Part shown: positions 45,909 through 55,121 of the stretch, in pieces | How positions within the stretch are numbered: the first letter of the stretch is position 1 | Layout: each line of letters opens with the position of its first letter | From: Acidovorax sp. 1608163 | Lineage (GTDB): Bacteria > Pseudomonadota > Gammaproteobacteria > Burkholderiales > Burkholderiaceae_C | Assembly (NCBI RefSeq): GCF_003669015.1 | Contig: NZ_CP033069.1 | Span: 3,234,501 to 3,298,500, forward strand | Reading direction: 5' to 3' | Length of the DNA stretch: 64,000 nucleotides | Made by a program: the position numbers and the translations under genes | Notes under the pieces: model-generated | Databases searched by the model: none | What the model saw: only the letters and a program-made list of their open reading frames with translations | Told to the model about the DNA's origin: nothing

Positions 45909-46525
45909 GACTTGGCTCCTGCGGGGGGTTGGCCCGCCTGCTTGGAGCCGTAGGCCGTGCCCCAGCCCCACACTTCGGCGCCCTTGCCGCGTTGCACCAC
46001 GCGGTTGCGGAAGATGTCCGCCACCACGTCGCCATCGCCAGCCAGCAGCGCCTTGGTCGAGCACATTTCGGCGCAGGCAGGCAGCTTGCCTTCGGCCAGG
46101 CGGTTGCGGCCATATTTTTCAAACTCAGCCTGGCTGCCGTGGGTTTCAGGCCCACCCGCGCAGAAGGTGCACTTGTCCATCTTGCCGCGCACGCCAAACG
46201 TGCCTTGCGACGGAAACTGGGGCGCGCCAAACGGGCAGGCGTAGCTGCAGTAGCCGCAGCCAATGCACACGTCCTTGTCGTGCAGCACCACGCCCTCTTC
46301 GGTGCGGTAGAAGCAGTTCACAGGGCACACGGCCATGCAAGGGGCATCGCTGCAATGCATGCAGGCCACCGAGATGGACTTCTCGCCAGGGACCCCGTCA
46401 TTGAGGGTGACCACGCGGCGGCGGTTCACGCCCCACGGGACTTCGTGTTCGTTCTTGCAAGCGGTCACGCAGCCGTTGCACTCGATGCAACGCTCAGCGT
46501 CGCAGATGAATTTCATTCGTGCCAT
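45905..46525 (-). CDS. fdhB: Formate dehydrogenase beta subunit, 4Fe-4S
   Basis: A 206-residue ferredoxin-type subunit with four clusters: CIECNGCVTACKNEH, CMHCSDAPCMAVCPVN, CIGCGYCSYACPFGAP and CTFCAG...CAEMCSTKAL. It passes electrons from the alpha subunit to the cytochrome. No membrane helix at its C-terminus, unlike E. coli FdoH. Confidence 0.95.
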   Translation of the reverse strand: MARMKFICDAERCIECNGCVTACKNEHEVPWGVNRRRVVTLNDGVPGEKSISVACMHCSDAPCMAVCPVNCFYRTEEGVVLHDKDVCIGCGYCSYACPFGAPQFPSQGTFGVRGKMDKCTFCAGGPETHGSQAEFEKYGRNRLAEGKLPACAEMCSTKALLAGDGDVVADIFRNRVVQRGKGAEVWGWGTAYGSKQAGQPPAGAKS

Positions 46526-46554
46526 TGTTGTGTCTCCTGCTCAGTGGCGGGCGC

Positions 46555-49524
46555 TCACGCGCTCTCCACGTTGCACACCGTGGTCTTGGTTTCCTGCATC
46601 ATGGTCACGCTGTCGTAGCCATAGGTAGTGGCGGTGTTCACCGCCTCGCCGCGCACCACGGGCGCTGCGCCCTTGGGGTAGTGCGCCAGCATGTCGGCCC
46701 CTTGCCAGCGGCCCGAGAAGTGGAACGGCATCCACACCGTGTCGGGCGCGACGCGCTCGGTCACCAGGGCCTGCACATTCAGGCGCGCGCCAGTGGGCGA
46801 GCTGAGCCACACGCGGCCCCCGTTGCGAATGCCACGGTCGGCAGCCGTCTTGGGGTTGATTTCCACGAAGGCTTCCTGTTGCAACTCGGCCAGCCATGGG
46901 TTGGAGCGGGTTTCCTCGCCGCCACCTTCGTACTCGACCAGGCGGCCCGACGTCAGGATGAGCGGGAATTTCTCGTACACCTTGTCGGCCACGTTCTTCT
47001 CTTGCACGGTCTTGTACAAGGTGGGCAGGCGCCAGAAGGCCTTCTTGTCGTCGTGGGTGGGGTACTTGGCCGCCATGTCGGGGCGTGTGCCATACAACGG
47101 CTCGCGGTGCTGCGGAATGGGGTCCGGGAAGTTCCAGACCACGGCACGCGCCTTGGCGTTGCCAAACGGGTGGCAGCCGTGGACCTTCATCGCCACACGG
47201 ATGATGCCGCCCGAAGGATCGGTCTTCCAGTTCTTGCCCTCGGCGGCCTTCTTCTCCGCGTCGGTCAGGTCGTCCCACCAACCCAGCTTTTTCAGCAGCA
47301 CATGGTCAAACTCTGGGTAGCCCGTGGTGATGTCCGCGCCCACCGAGTGGGAGCCGTCTTCTGCCAGCAGGTTCTCGCCGTTGCGCTCCACGCCAAAGTT
47401 GGCGCGGAAGTTGCCGCCGCCGTCCATGACGTGCTTGGAGGTGTCGTACAGGTTGGGCGAGCCGGGGTGCTTGAGCTCGGGCGTACCAAAGCAAGGCCAT
47501 GGCAGACCAAAGTAGTCACCCGCGAAGTCGTAGCCGGTTTCCTTGTCTTTGCCGCCCTTGGCCTTGAGGGTCTTCACATCGAACACGTGCATGTTCTTCA
47601 TGTGGGCCTTCAGGCGCTCGGGGCTTTGGCCGGTGTAGCCAATGGTCCAGACGCTCTTGTTGATTTCACGCAGGATGTCTTCGACCATGGGCTCGTCCAT
47701 GCCCTTGACCTTCTGCATCTTGTAGTTCTTGACCAGCTCTTTGTCGAAGCCCAGCTTTTGCGCAAACTGGTACATGATCATGTGGTCGGAGCGGCTCTCC
47801 CACAGTGGCTCAATGACCTTCTCACGCCACTGGATGGAGCGGTTGGAGGCCGTGCACGAGCCGCTGGTTTCAAACTGCGTGGCCGCAGGCAGCAGGTACA
47901 CCGCGCGGTTGGGGTTCAGGTCTTCGGATTTGCCAGGCATGGCCGCCATCGCGGCTGTGGCCGATGGGTAAGGGTCCACCACCACCAGCAGGTCCAGCTT
48001 GTCCATGGCGCGCTTCATTTCAAGGCCACGGGTTTGCGAGTTGGGCGCATGGCCCCAATAGAACACGCCGCGCAGGTTGCTGTCCTGGTCAATCAGCTCG
48101 TTCTTCTCCAGCACACCGTCGATCCAGCGCGAGACGGTGATGCCGTTCTTGGTCATCATCGCAGGCGATGCGTACTGCTTTTTGATCCACTCAAAGTCCA
48201 CGCCCCAGGTCGCAGCAAAGTGCTTCCAGGCGCCTTCGGCCAGGCCGTAGTAGCCGGGCAGCGAATCAGGGTTGGGGCCCACATCGGTAGCGCCTTGCAC
48301 GTTGTCGTGGCCACGGAAGATATTGGTGCCGCCGCCCGACTTGCCCACGTTGCCCAATGCCAGCTGCAAGATGCACGAAGCGCGCACGATGGCATTGCCA
48401 ATGGTGTGCTGCGTCTGGCCCATGCACCACACGATGGTGCCGGGGTTGTTCTCGTGCAGCATCTTGGCGACCTTGAAGACCTGCTCTTCCTTGACGCCGC
48501 AGGCCTCTTCCACCTTGTCGGGGGTCCACTTGGCCAGCACGTCCTCGCGCACCTTGTCCATGCCATAGACACGGTCGTGGAGGTACTTCTTGTCTTCCCA
48601 GCCGTTCTTGAAGATGTGGTAGAGCAAGCCAAACAGGAAAGGAATGTCAGTGCCCGAGCGGATGCGCACGTACTCGTCAGCCTTGGCGGCCGTGCGGGTA
48701 AAGCGGGGGTCCACCACGATCATCTTGCAGCCAGTTTCCTTGGCGTGCAGCATGTGCAGCATGCTCACGGGGTGGGCTTCGGCGGCGTTGGAGCCAATGT
48801 ACAAAGCGACCTTGCTGTTTTGCATGTCGTTGTACGAATTGGTCATGGCGCCATAACCCCAGGTGTTGGCAACGCCCGCCACGGTGGTGGAGTGGCAGAT
48901 GCGGGCCTGGTGGTCGCAGTTGTTGGTGCCCCAGAAGCTCACGAACTTGCGCAGCAAATAGGCCTGTTCGTTGTTGTGCTTGGACGAGCCGATGAAGTAC
49001 ACGCTGTCGGGCCCACTGGCCTGGCGCAGCTCTTTCATCTTGTCGGTGATTTCGGTCAGCGCGGTGTCCCAGCTGATGCGCTCGTACTTGCCGTTGACGA
49101 GCTTCATCGGGTAGCGCAGGCGGTATTCGCCGTGGCCGTGCTCACGCAGCGCCGCACCCTTGGCGCAGTGCGCACCCAGGTTGATAGGCGAATCGAACAC
49201 AGGCTCTTGGCGCACCCACACGCCGTTTTCCACCACCGCATCGACCGCGCAGCCCACCGAGCAGTGCGAGCACACGGTGCGGCGCACTTCGATCTTGCTG
49301 TCGCCCAGCCCCACCTTGGCGCCTTCGGCCGCCTGGGACTTTTTGACCAGCGTGAGCTGCGATGCAGCGATGCCCACCCCCACGCCCAAGCCAGAGCGGC
49401 GCAGGAACGAGCGGCGGTCCATGGTGGGCAGCGCCTGGGCCAGGCCCCGGCGCAGGCTGTGAACAAAAGGAGACGATGCCGATGCACCCTGGGGTGCATG
49501 TGCAGACTTTTTAGTGAGCAACAT
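46555..49524 (-). CDS. fdhA: Formate dehydrogenase alpha subunit (molybdopterin, Cys type)
   Basis: A 989-residue enzyme with a TAT signal (DRRSFLRRSGLGVGVGIAAS) after a long positively charged leader, a 4Fe-4S site VCSHCSVGCAVDAVVENGVW, and the active site CDHQARICHSTTVAGVANTW, in which the catalytic residue is Cys (E. coli FdoG has Sec). Further molybdopterin blocks: GHDNVQGATDVGPNPDSLPG and the C-terminal cap VWMPFHFSGRW. It oxidises formate to CO2 at the periplasmic side. ATG 49524 is chosen; a TTG six codons upstream is an alternative. It follows the TAT-target protein gene by 14 bp. Confidence 0.95.
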   Translation of the reverse strand: MLLTKKSAHAPQGASASSPFVHSLRRGLAQALPTMDRRSFLRRSGLGVGVGIAASQLTLVKKSQAAEGAKVGLGDSKIEVRRTVCSHCSVGCAVDAVVENGVWVRQEPVFDSPINLGAHCAKGAALREHGHGEYRLRYPMKLVNGKYERISWDTALTEITDKMKELRQASGPDSVYFIGSSKHNNEQAYLLRKFVSFWGTNNCDHQARICHSTTVAGVANTWGYGAMTNSYNDMQNSKVALYIGSNAAEAHPVSMLHMLHAKETGCKMIVVDPRFTRTAAKADEYVRIRSGTDIPFLFGLLYHIFKNGWEDKKYLHDRVYGMDKVREDVLAKWTPDKVEEACGVKEEQVFKVAKMLHENNPGTIVWCMGQTQHTIGNAIVRASCILQLALGNVGKSGGGTNIFRGHDNVQGATDVGPNPDSLPGYYGLAEGAWKHFAATWGVDFEWIKKQYASPAMMTKNGITVSRWIDGVLEKNELIDQDSNLRGVFYWGHAPNSQTRGLEMKRAMDKLDLLVVVDPYPSATAAMAAMPGKSEDLNPNRAVYLLPAATQFETSGSCTASNRSIQWREKVIEPLWESRSDHMIMYQFAQKLGFDKELVKNYKMQKVKGMDEPMVEDILREINKSVWTIGYTGQSPERLKAHMKNMHVFDVKTLKAKGGKDKETGYDFAGDYFGLPWPCFGTPELKHPGSPNLYDTSKHVMDGGGNFRANFGVERNGENLLAEDGSHSVGADITTGYPEFDHVLLKKLGWWDDLTDAEKKAAEGKNWKTDPSGGIIRVAMKVHGCHPFGNAKARAVVWNFPDPIPQHREPLYGTRPDMAAKYPTHDDKKAFWRLPTLYKTVQEKNVADKVYEKFPLILTSGRLVEYEGGGEETRSNPWLAELQQEAFVEINPKTAADRGIRNGGRVWLSSPTGARLNVQALVTERVAPDTVWMPFHFSGRWQGADMLAHYPKGAAPVVRGEAVNTATTYGYDSVTMMQETKTTVCNVESA

Positions 49525-49538
49525 GGTGCGCCCCGAAA

Positions 49539-49784
49539 TCAAAGTTGGGTGGTTTTGTAGTACTGCTTGACGTGCGCGGAGAGGTGGTAGCCACCCCCCT
49601 TTTCAGGCGCAACGCGGGCAGGTTCTGCGGCCACGACCTCGGACGGAGTGACACGGGGCAGAACGGCCACAGCCGCAGCGCCCGCGCTGACGGCGGCGGC
49701 ACCTGCAAAAAAGCTGCGGCGGGAAGAAGAGGAAGAAGCCGTGGTGGCATTGGCCACACGGTCAGAAGGCTGGCGGTCCTGCAT
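49539..49784 (-). CDS. Formate dehydrogenase region TAT-target protein
   Basis: An 81-residue protein with a TAT signal SSRRSFFAGAAAVSAGAAAV and a tail HLSAHVKQYYKTTQ. Small proteins of this type are a known companion family of formate dehydrogenase genes; the role is uncertain. It lies next to the alpha subunit gene and downstream of the TorD gene. Confidence 0.85.
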   Translation of the reverse strand: MQDRQPSDRVANATTASSSSSRRSFFAGAAAVSAGAAAVAVLPRVTPSEVVAAEPARVAPEKGGGYHLSAHVKQYYKTTQL

Positions 49785-49933
49785 GCTTGTCTCCAGGAGG
49801 GCTGGCAGTTATGAAACGAATTGCATAGGGAGTCTAAGCGAGCCAAGGCCGCTTCGCAACGAGGCCGGCCCTAACCCCAGCGCGGCACTTGAGCTTTGCC
49901 CCATGTCAAGACACAGGGGTCACCGCAACTGCG

Positions 49934-50563
49934 TCAGGTCAGCATGTCAAAGCCCTGCGACTCCACCGCCACGAAGGCCCGTGTGAGCCGGGCCACCGCG
50001 CCATAGAACTGGGCGGCAGGGTGCGCCTCCAGGGCATCGCACATGGCTGGCCACCAGGGCTGCAAATGCGTTGCAAAAAAGCCCTGTTGCTGCGTCAGGT
50101 TGCAGACAGCCATGTCGTCGCCCGCAATCAGGTAACGCATCACCTCGCACAGATAGGCCACATGGTCTTCGGTCTCGGGCATGGTGTCGCCCCGCGCTAG
50201 GCCCAGGCGGTCCAGATCACTGCGCAGGCGGGCCAGGGGCTTTTCGTTCAAAAAGCCTGCAAGGTAATGCGAGGCATACACAAACACCTCGGGCTTGCCC
50301 ACGCCACCAAACAGGCGCTCGTATTCGGCAGCAATGGCAGCATCGTCCTGCGCCCGCGCCGCACCCACCAGTTGTTGCCACGGCTCTTGCAAAAAGCCGC
50401 CTTCCAGGGGCGCTTGCGTCACGGCCACGCGCAGTGCGGCCAACAGATCTGGCGTGGGGGCTGCGTAGTACAGTTGCGCCAGCACGCCGTACAGCTCGGC
50501 ACGGGCGGTTTCTTCGTCCAGCGCGGAGCTGCCGGGCAAGGTCAAAGAGGCGGTAGCGCTCAC
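49934..50563 (-). CDS. TorD-family chaperone
   Basis: A 209-residue all-helical chaperone (AELYGVLAQLYYAAPTPDLL, EYERLFGGVGKPEVFVYAS, PETEDHVAYLCEVMRYLIAG). TorD/DmsD relatives bind TAT leaders and help load molybdopterin; FdhA is the likely client. It starts at a GTG overlapping the stop of the upstream gene (GTGA). Confidence 0.9.
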   Translation of the reverse strand: MSATASLTLPGSSALDEETARAELYGVLAQLYYAAPTPDLLAALRVAVTQAPLEGGFLQEPWQQLVGAARAQDDAAIAAEYERLFGGVGKPEVFVYASHYLAGFLNEKPLARLRSDLDRLGLARGDTMPETEDHVAYLCEVMRYLIAGDDMAVCNLTQQQGFFATHLQPWWPAMCDALEAHPAAQFYGAVARLTRAFVAVESQGFDMLT

Positions 50564-52662
50564 AGGTCGGTCACTTTCGATTCATTTTGGGCGGAATACA
50601 GGTCGATCACGCGGCAGTCGCTGCACATCTTCAGGCGCTCCAGCGCTTCACCCTGGAACATGGCATGCCCGGCCAGCTTGCCCAGCATGGCTTCAATGGC
50701 TTTGACGGTGCCAAAGGGTTTGCTGCAGCGCACACAAGACCAAGGCTTGGCTTCGTTGAGCACCTGCAACTGCGCGCGCTCAGGCGCCAGCAGCAGGCGC
50801 GGCTGCAGGGTGATGGCATTCTCTGGGCAGGTGGTTTCACACAGGCCGCATTGCACGCAGTTCTTTTCCAGAAAGCGCAGCTGCGGCATTTGGGGGTTGT
50901 CTTGCAGGGCGCTGGCCGGGCAGGCGCTCACGCAGCTCAGGCACAGGGTGCAGCGGTCTTTGTTGACAGTGATGGCACCCAACGGCGAGCCCTGGGCGGG
51001 CAACTCAATGGCGCCAGGCAAGGCAGCAGCGCCCAACGGGGCCTGCTCGATCAGGTGGTCCAGCGCCATCTCCAGCGTGCTGCGCTTTTCCTGCGCCACG
51101 GCAAAGCGTGCCGCCACCGCAGGGGTTTTCTGGCGGGTCTGGCCTAGCGTTTGCAGTGCGGCGTCCAGCTCCGTGGGGTGCTTGGCCTCCAGCAGGCGCA
51201 GGTGGGTGCCGGTGTAGCCCAGGCCGTTGAGCAAGCGCTGCGCCACCTCCATCTGGGCGCGCAGCCCGTCCAGATACTGCGGGGCTTCTTCATCCGTCAC
51301 CAGCAGCACGATCTGCGAAGCACCGTATGCCACAGCACTCAGCCACAGGTCCACCCCAGTACTGGCGGTGTGCCACAACGCCACCGGAATCACATGGGCG
51401 GGCACGCCATGGGCCACCTTGAGCTGCGCGGCACGGCCCAGCTCGTTCACCAATGCTTGTCCACTCTCCTGGCTGTGCAGCAGCAGCACGGCATCCTTGC
51501 CGCCGGCCGCCGCGTAGGTGGAGAGCAAGGTCTTGAAGCGCTGGCCCTGCTCCGCCGCAGGCGGGTAGGCATAGGTCATCGCCCCGGTGGGGCACACGGT
51601 GGTGCAGGCACCGCAGCCCACGCACAGGTTGGGGTTGACGACCACGCGCTGGCGGGCCTTGTCGCTGCTGATGGCCTCGGCCGAGCAAATGTCCACGCAA
51701 GCGTTGCAACCCACGGTGGCATTGCGGCTGTGGGCGCAGAGCTTTTGCTTGTATTCAAAGAACTTGGGCTTTTCAAATTCACCCACCAGCTCGCGCAGCT
51801 TGAGCACCGTGGCAACGTCGCGTCCATCGCTGCGCAGGTAGCCCTGCGGCAGGGCATGCTGCAAAAAGGTGGGCGTGGCATCGGCGCGGCGCATGTCCAG
51901 CACCAGGTCAAACTGGGCCGTCTCAGGCGAGGCAGCGCGCTGGAAATCGATGGCCCCCGCCACCTGGCAGACCTTCACACAGTCGCGGTGCGACTGGCAG
52001 GCAGACAGGTCCACCTGGTAGTCAAGCCCGATGGCGTTCTCAGGGCAGGCCGCTACACAAGCGTTGCAGCGGGTGCACAGGTCCAGCTGGATGGGGTTGT
52101 CATCGCGCCAACGCAGCTCAAAGGCGCCCAGCCAGCCCGTGAGGGCTTCAATGCGGCCACCCAGCACGGGGTAACGCCGCTCCTGCGCGCCACCGGCTTG
52201 GCCAGGCCCTTGCGCAAACAGGGTCACATTCAACACATCGGACACCAAGGCGGCCACCTGCTCGGCAGCATCCAGCGGGCCAATGATGAGCAGGCGCCCT
52301 GCGCTCTTGTAGGTGACCACCGGCACGGGCGCAGGCTCGGGCAAATGGGCTGCGGCCAGCAAGGCCGCCACCTTGGGGCTGGCCTTGGCCGCATCGCGGC
52401 TCCAGCCGCCGGTTTCGCGGATATTGACGAAGCGGATGGGCGACAGCGCCCCTTCGGTCTGCTGGCCCAGCTCGGCAAACAGGCGCTGCTCCTGGGTGCA
52501 GGCGACCACCACGTCTTCGCCCGAACGGATGGCTTGGGTGAAAGCGCCCGCCTCACGGCGGCAGAGGGTGGAGTGGAGGGTCAGGTCTTCACGAAGCGCT
52601 GTGCCCAGGGCCTGGGCGTTCAACGGCATCGTCTGGTTGCAATCGCAGATGAGCGTGGTCAT
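50560..52662 (-). CDS. Large 4Fe-4S ferredoxin-type protein
   Basis: A 700-residue protein with several clusters: LCTRCNACVAACPENAIG (about 190), CNACVDICSAEA (about 315), LCVGCGACTTVCPTGAM, RCTLCLSCVSACPASA and NCVQCGLCETTCPENA, plus a Cys pair near the C-terminus (CVRCSKPFG). No membrane segment. It may be an electron-transfer or cofactor-assembly partner of formate dehydrogenase, as in other clusters that pair it with DUF3305/DUF3306. Function not established. Confidence 0.85.
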   Translation of the reverse strand: MTTLICDCNQTMPLNAQALGTALREDLTLHSTLCRREAGAFTQAIRSGEDVVVACTQEQRLFAELGQQTEGALSPIRFVNIRETGGWSRDAAKASPKVAALLAAAHLPEPAPVPVVTYKSAGRLLIIGPLDAAEQVAALVSDVLNVTLFAQGPGQAGGAQERRYPVLGGRIEALTGWLGAFELRWRDDNPIQLDLCTRCNACVAACPENAIGLDYQVDLSACQSHRDCVKVCQVAGAIDFQRAASPETAQFDLVLDMRRADATPTFLQHALPQGYLRSDGRDVATVLKLRELVGEFEKPKFFEYKQKLCAHSRNATVGCNACVDICSAEAISSDKARQRVVVNPNLCVGCGACTTVCPTGAMTYAYPPAAEQGQRFKTLLSTYAAAGGKDAVLLLHSQESGQALVNELGRAAQLKVAHGVPAHVIPVALWHTASTGVDLWLSAVAYGASQIVLLVTDEEAPQYLDGLRAQMEVAQRLLNGLGYTGTHLRLLEAKHPTELDAALQTLGQTRQKTPAVAARFAVAQEKRSTLEMALDHLIEQAPLGAAALPGAIELPAQGSPLGAITVNKDRCTLCLSCVSACPASALQDNPQMPQLRFLEKNCVQCGLCETTCPENAITLQPRLLLAPERAQLQVLNEAKPWSCVRCSKPFGTVKAIEAMLGKLAGHAMFQGEALERLKMCSDCRVIDLYSAQNESKVTDL

Positions 52663-53296
52663 GTTCTGGGTGGCTGGCTGGTACGGGCACCCCAGGCTCT
52701 GGTTCTGAGCCCACGGGTGCCGCCCCAAGCGGGCTAGGAATGGCTGTGCATACCCCAGACTGTGCCACGTCTTGCGCCGATTCCGCCAGTTCGACCCCGG
52801 TCTGCGGCGCGGGCGCGGGGTCTTTCGGGGCACCAGCCGCACCATCGGCAGGCTGCGGCGCGAGCGCCTGAGGGTGTTCAGGCTCAGGTTCAACCAGGCC
52901 CATGAATTGCGCGCTGGCCATCTGGCGCAGCATCGCCGCAGGCAGTGGGTCAGGTTGGGTGTAGTCGTCGATGTAAGTGTCCAGCCCGTCCATCACATTG
53001 AAGTGCGGGTCAGTAAACAGTTTTTTCATCGCGGTGTTGCGCACTTCCGGCGCCACAGCGCGGCCCACAAAGGGCTTGAAGTCGGAGTCGATGGACAGGG
53101 CCTGCGCGTCCTGCAGTGTGGGCAGCGGGGCAGGCTCAGGGGCATTGGCCGGTGGCTCCGCCGCTCGGGGCATAACCACAGCCTGCTGGGCCAGCACGGG
53201 CGGCGCAGGGCGTGGTGGTTCAGGCTCCTGGAGCGGCTTGCCCTCGCGCACGTCCTGCTTGCGCCGCGACCAGCGGCCCAAAAAACCATCAGCCAC
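52589..53296 (-). CDS. DUF3306-type protein of the formate dehydrogenase cluster
   Basis: A 235-residue protein starting at GTG 53296 (an alternative GTG is 6 bp upstream). It opens VADGFLGRWSRRKQDVREGK and has the family stretch LPAAMLRQMASAQFMGL with a Pro-rich region before it. It overlaps the DUF3305 stop and the start of the ferredoxin gene, so translation is coupled in one operon. Function unknown. Confidence 0.7.
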   Translation of the reverse strand: MADGFLGRWSRRKQDVREGKPLQEPEPPRPAPPVLAQQAVVMPRAAEPPANAPEPAPLPTLQDAQALSIDSDFKPFVGRAVAPEVRNTAMKKLFTDPHFNVMDGLDTYIDDYTQPDPLPAAMLRQMASAQFMGLVEPEPEHPQALAPQPADGAAGAPKDPAPAPQTGVELAESAQDVAQSGVCTAIPSPLGAAPVGSEPEPGVPVPASHPEHDHAHLRLQPDDAVERPGPGHSAS

Positions 53297-53846
53297 GGCC
53301 ACCGCCCCCACGCTGCTTTTCAGTGCTGACCGATGCCGGATTGCCAAACCGGTCCTGCAGAGGCTGAAAACTGTCGGGCCGCTTGCGTCGCTTGGGCTCG
53401 GGTTGGTAGTGCTCGGCCACAAAGGCATGCAAGGCGGCCAACACCTCCGGGGGCACGGGCACTTGCTCAGCGGTCTCTTGCGCATCCAGCCAGCGCCCCG
53501 CGTCGTGGTAGCTGAGGCTGACTTCCACCGGGCGCGCCAGACGCTCTGCACTGTCTGCGCCCTCTGCCGTCTCTTCATCCAGCCGCCACAGCACAAACCA
53601 GCAAGGCGCAGGGGACGTGGAATTGAGGTGGTAGCCCTCGGCATCATCGCGGAACAACTCCACGGAAAAGCCAGGAAAGAGCCACTGCGCCGCCCCATCG
53701 GTTTGCCGCAGCAGGCGCGGGGCTGTGCCAAACGCGGCCTCATGGGGGACGACGTCTTCCAGCACCCACCGCCAGGGCTGCCAGCGATTGTCCAGTTGCT
53801 CGCGGCGCATGATGACCGCAACTTGAAAAACGGGGCGTGTTTGCAT
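53289..53846 (-). CDS. DUF3305-type protein of the formate dehydrogenase cluster
   Basis: A 185-residue protein starting MQTRPVFQVAVIMRREQLDN, with RWQPWRWVLEDVVPHEAAFG, LFPGFSVELFRDDAEGYHLN and CWFVLWRLDEETAEG. DUF3305 genes accompany DUF3306 and formate dehydrogenase in this bacterial group. Function unknown; a cofactor or maturation role is inferred from position. Confidence 0.8.
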   Translation of the reverse strand: MQTRPVFQVAVIMRREQLDNRWQPWRWVLEDVVPHEAAFGTAPRLLRQTDGAAQWLFPGFSVELFRDDAEGYHLNSTSPAPCWFVLWRLDEETAEGADSAERLARPVEVSLSYHDAGRWLDAQETAEQVPVPPEVLAALHAFVAEHYQPEPKRRKRPDSFQPLQDRFGNPASVSTEKQRGGGGRG

Positions 53847-53919
53847 GGCCGAACTGTAACGCCGGGCCAATGCCCCCATGGTCGCAGATGGCCTAACGGC
53901 CTTGTCTAAGCACCCTGTT

Positions 53920-54828
53920 CTAAGCTCCTGCCGCATACAGAATGGCCCGTGGTGAGCGGCACAGCCCCCACAGGCGAACTCCGGCCAACTCGGCCAATTG
54001 CACCCCCGTGGCAGTCGGTGCAGAGATGGTGGCCAGGGCACTGATGCCCACACGGGCGCATTTGCGCACCAGCTCATGGCTGCCGCGGCTGGTGAGCACG
54101 ACGAAGCCCGGCTCCGACAGACGCCCCTCATGGGCCAGGGCGCCGATGAGTTTGTCGAGCGCGTTGTGGCGCCCCACGTCTTCGCACACCAGCATCAACT
54201 GCCCGTCCAGATTAGCCCAACCTGCGGCGTGCAAGGACCCCGCCTGGGCGTTGACCCACTGCCGCGCCCGCAGCACATCGAAGGCGCGCAACACCGTTGC
54301 AACATCCACTTGCGGAACCCAAGGCTTGGCGGGCAAGCGCTCCGGAGTCATGTCCAGCGCGGCCAGGCTTTCCACACCGCACACACCGCAGCCCGTGCGG
54401 CCCGACAGGCTGCGGCGGCGCTGCTTCAGGCGCTCAAAGCAGCGCACCGAAATGTCCATGCGCACCTCGACCGCCGAAACACCGGGGGGCAACACGGCCG
54501 TCCCGCTGTCCACGGTGTGCAGCTCCATGCCACGGCAGTCCTCCGGGCGATCCAGAATGCCCTCGCTCAAGGCAAAGCCCAAGGCAAAGGCTTCCAGCTG
54601 GTCCGGCGTGGCCATCATCACGGCGTGTGACACCCCGTTGAACACCATGGCCACTGGCACTTCTGCCGCCAGCCAGTCCGGGCGCTGTGCTCCGTCTCCG
54701 GGCAAGCCCGCCTCGCCAAACACGCGCACCGGGCGCTCATGCACCACGGGTAGGGTCAATGCGGCCTCTGCATCTTGGGGACTGCACACCAGCCCGGCGT
54801 CCACCCCAAACTCCATCTGCGCACTCAT
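53920..54828 (-). CDS. fdhD: FdhD-family sulfur carrier (second copy, with CxxC)
   Basis: A 302-residue FdhD with the canonical GRTGCGVCGVES (the CxxC pair that carries sulfur), FALGFALSEGILDRPEDCRG, CEDVGRHNALDKLIGALAHE and the C-terminal SRGSHELVRKCARVGISAL. It probably matures the FdhF-type enzyme encoded just upstream, to whose operon it belongs (its ATG overlaps the stop of the small protein gene). It differs from the copy at 42923, where only one Cys remains. Confidence 0.93.
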   Translation of the reverse strand: MSAQMEFGVDAGLVCSPQDAEAALTLPVVHERPVRVFGEAGLPGDGAQRPDWLAAEVPVAMVFNGVSHAVMMATPDQLEAFALGFALSEGILDRPEDCRGMELHTVDSGTAVLPPGVSAVEVRMDISVRCFERLKQRRRSLSGRTGCGVCGVESLAALDMTPERLPAKPWVPQVDVATVLRAFDVLRARQWVNAQAGSLHAAGWANLDGQLMLVCEDVGRHNALDKLIGALAHEGRLSEPGFVVLTSRGSHELVRKCARVGISALATISAPTATGVQLAELAGVRLWGLCRSPRAILYAAGA

Positions 54829-55121
54829 GCCAGCTCCTGCGTGGGCGATGCGCCCGGTGCGTCAGTCACCAAGGCCACCGCCCCCAGGCCTTGCGGGGTG
54901 ATTCGCGCCACCCAGCGCCCGTCCTCTTGGCGCAGGTCCACCCATCCAGGCCCCGCCTGCCCGGCAATGGAGGCAGTGCCCATGACAGCCAGCTGGCGCA
55001 TGAGCACGCTTGCACTCTGCCCCAACCGCTTGCCCAGGCGGGGCAAAGACACAGGGGCCTGCTCGGCTGCCAGCATCTGCAAAATCTCGCAGGCCAAGGG
55101 ATCGGCAGGGAGGTGCGTCAA
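54825..55121 (-). CDS. Small winged-helix-like protein between FdhF-type enzyme and FdhD
   Basis: A 98-residue protein, MTHLPADPLACEILQMLAAE, with an HTH-like pattern (ASVLMRQLAVMGTASIAG) and a wing RQEDGRWVARITPQGL. It overlaps genes on both sides by 4 bp, so it is part of one tightly coupled operon. A regulatory role is inferred only from the fold pattern. Confidence 0.75.
   Translation of the reverse strand: MTHLPADPLACEILQMLAAEQAPVSLPRLGKRLGQSASVLMRQLAVMGTASIAGQAGPGWVDLRQEDGRWVARITPQGLGAVALVTDAPGASPTQELA

Noticed and set aside
46555..49524. Selenocysteine in the formate dehydrogenase alpha subunit
   Set aside because: The active-site codon in ARICHSTTV is a normal Cys codon and no in-frame TGA is present.
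46519..49560. A plus-strand open frame of about 1013 codons antisense to fdhA
   Set aside because: A GC-rich genome leaves long antisense frames open; the minus-strand protein has clear formate dehydrogenase motifs and the antisense product shows no family pattern.
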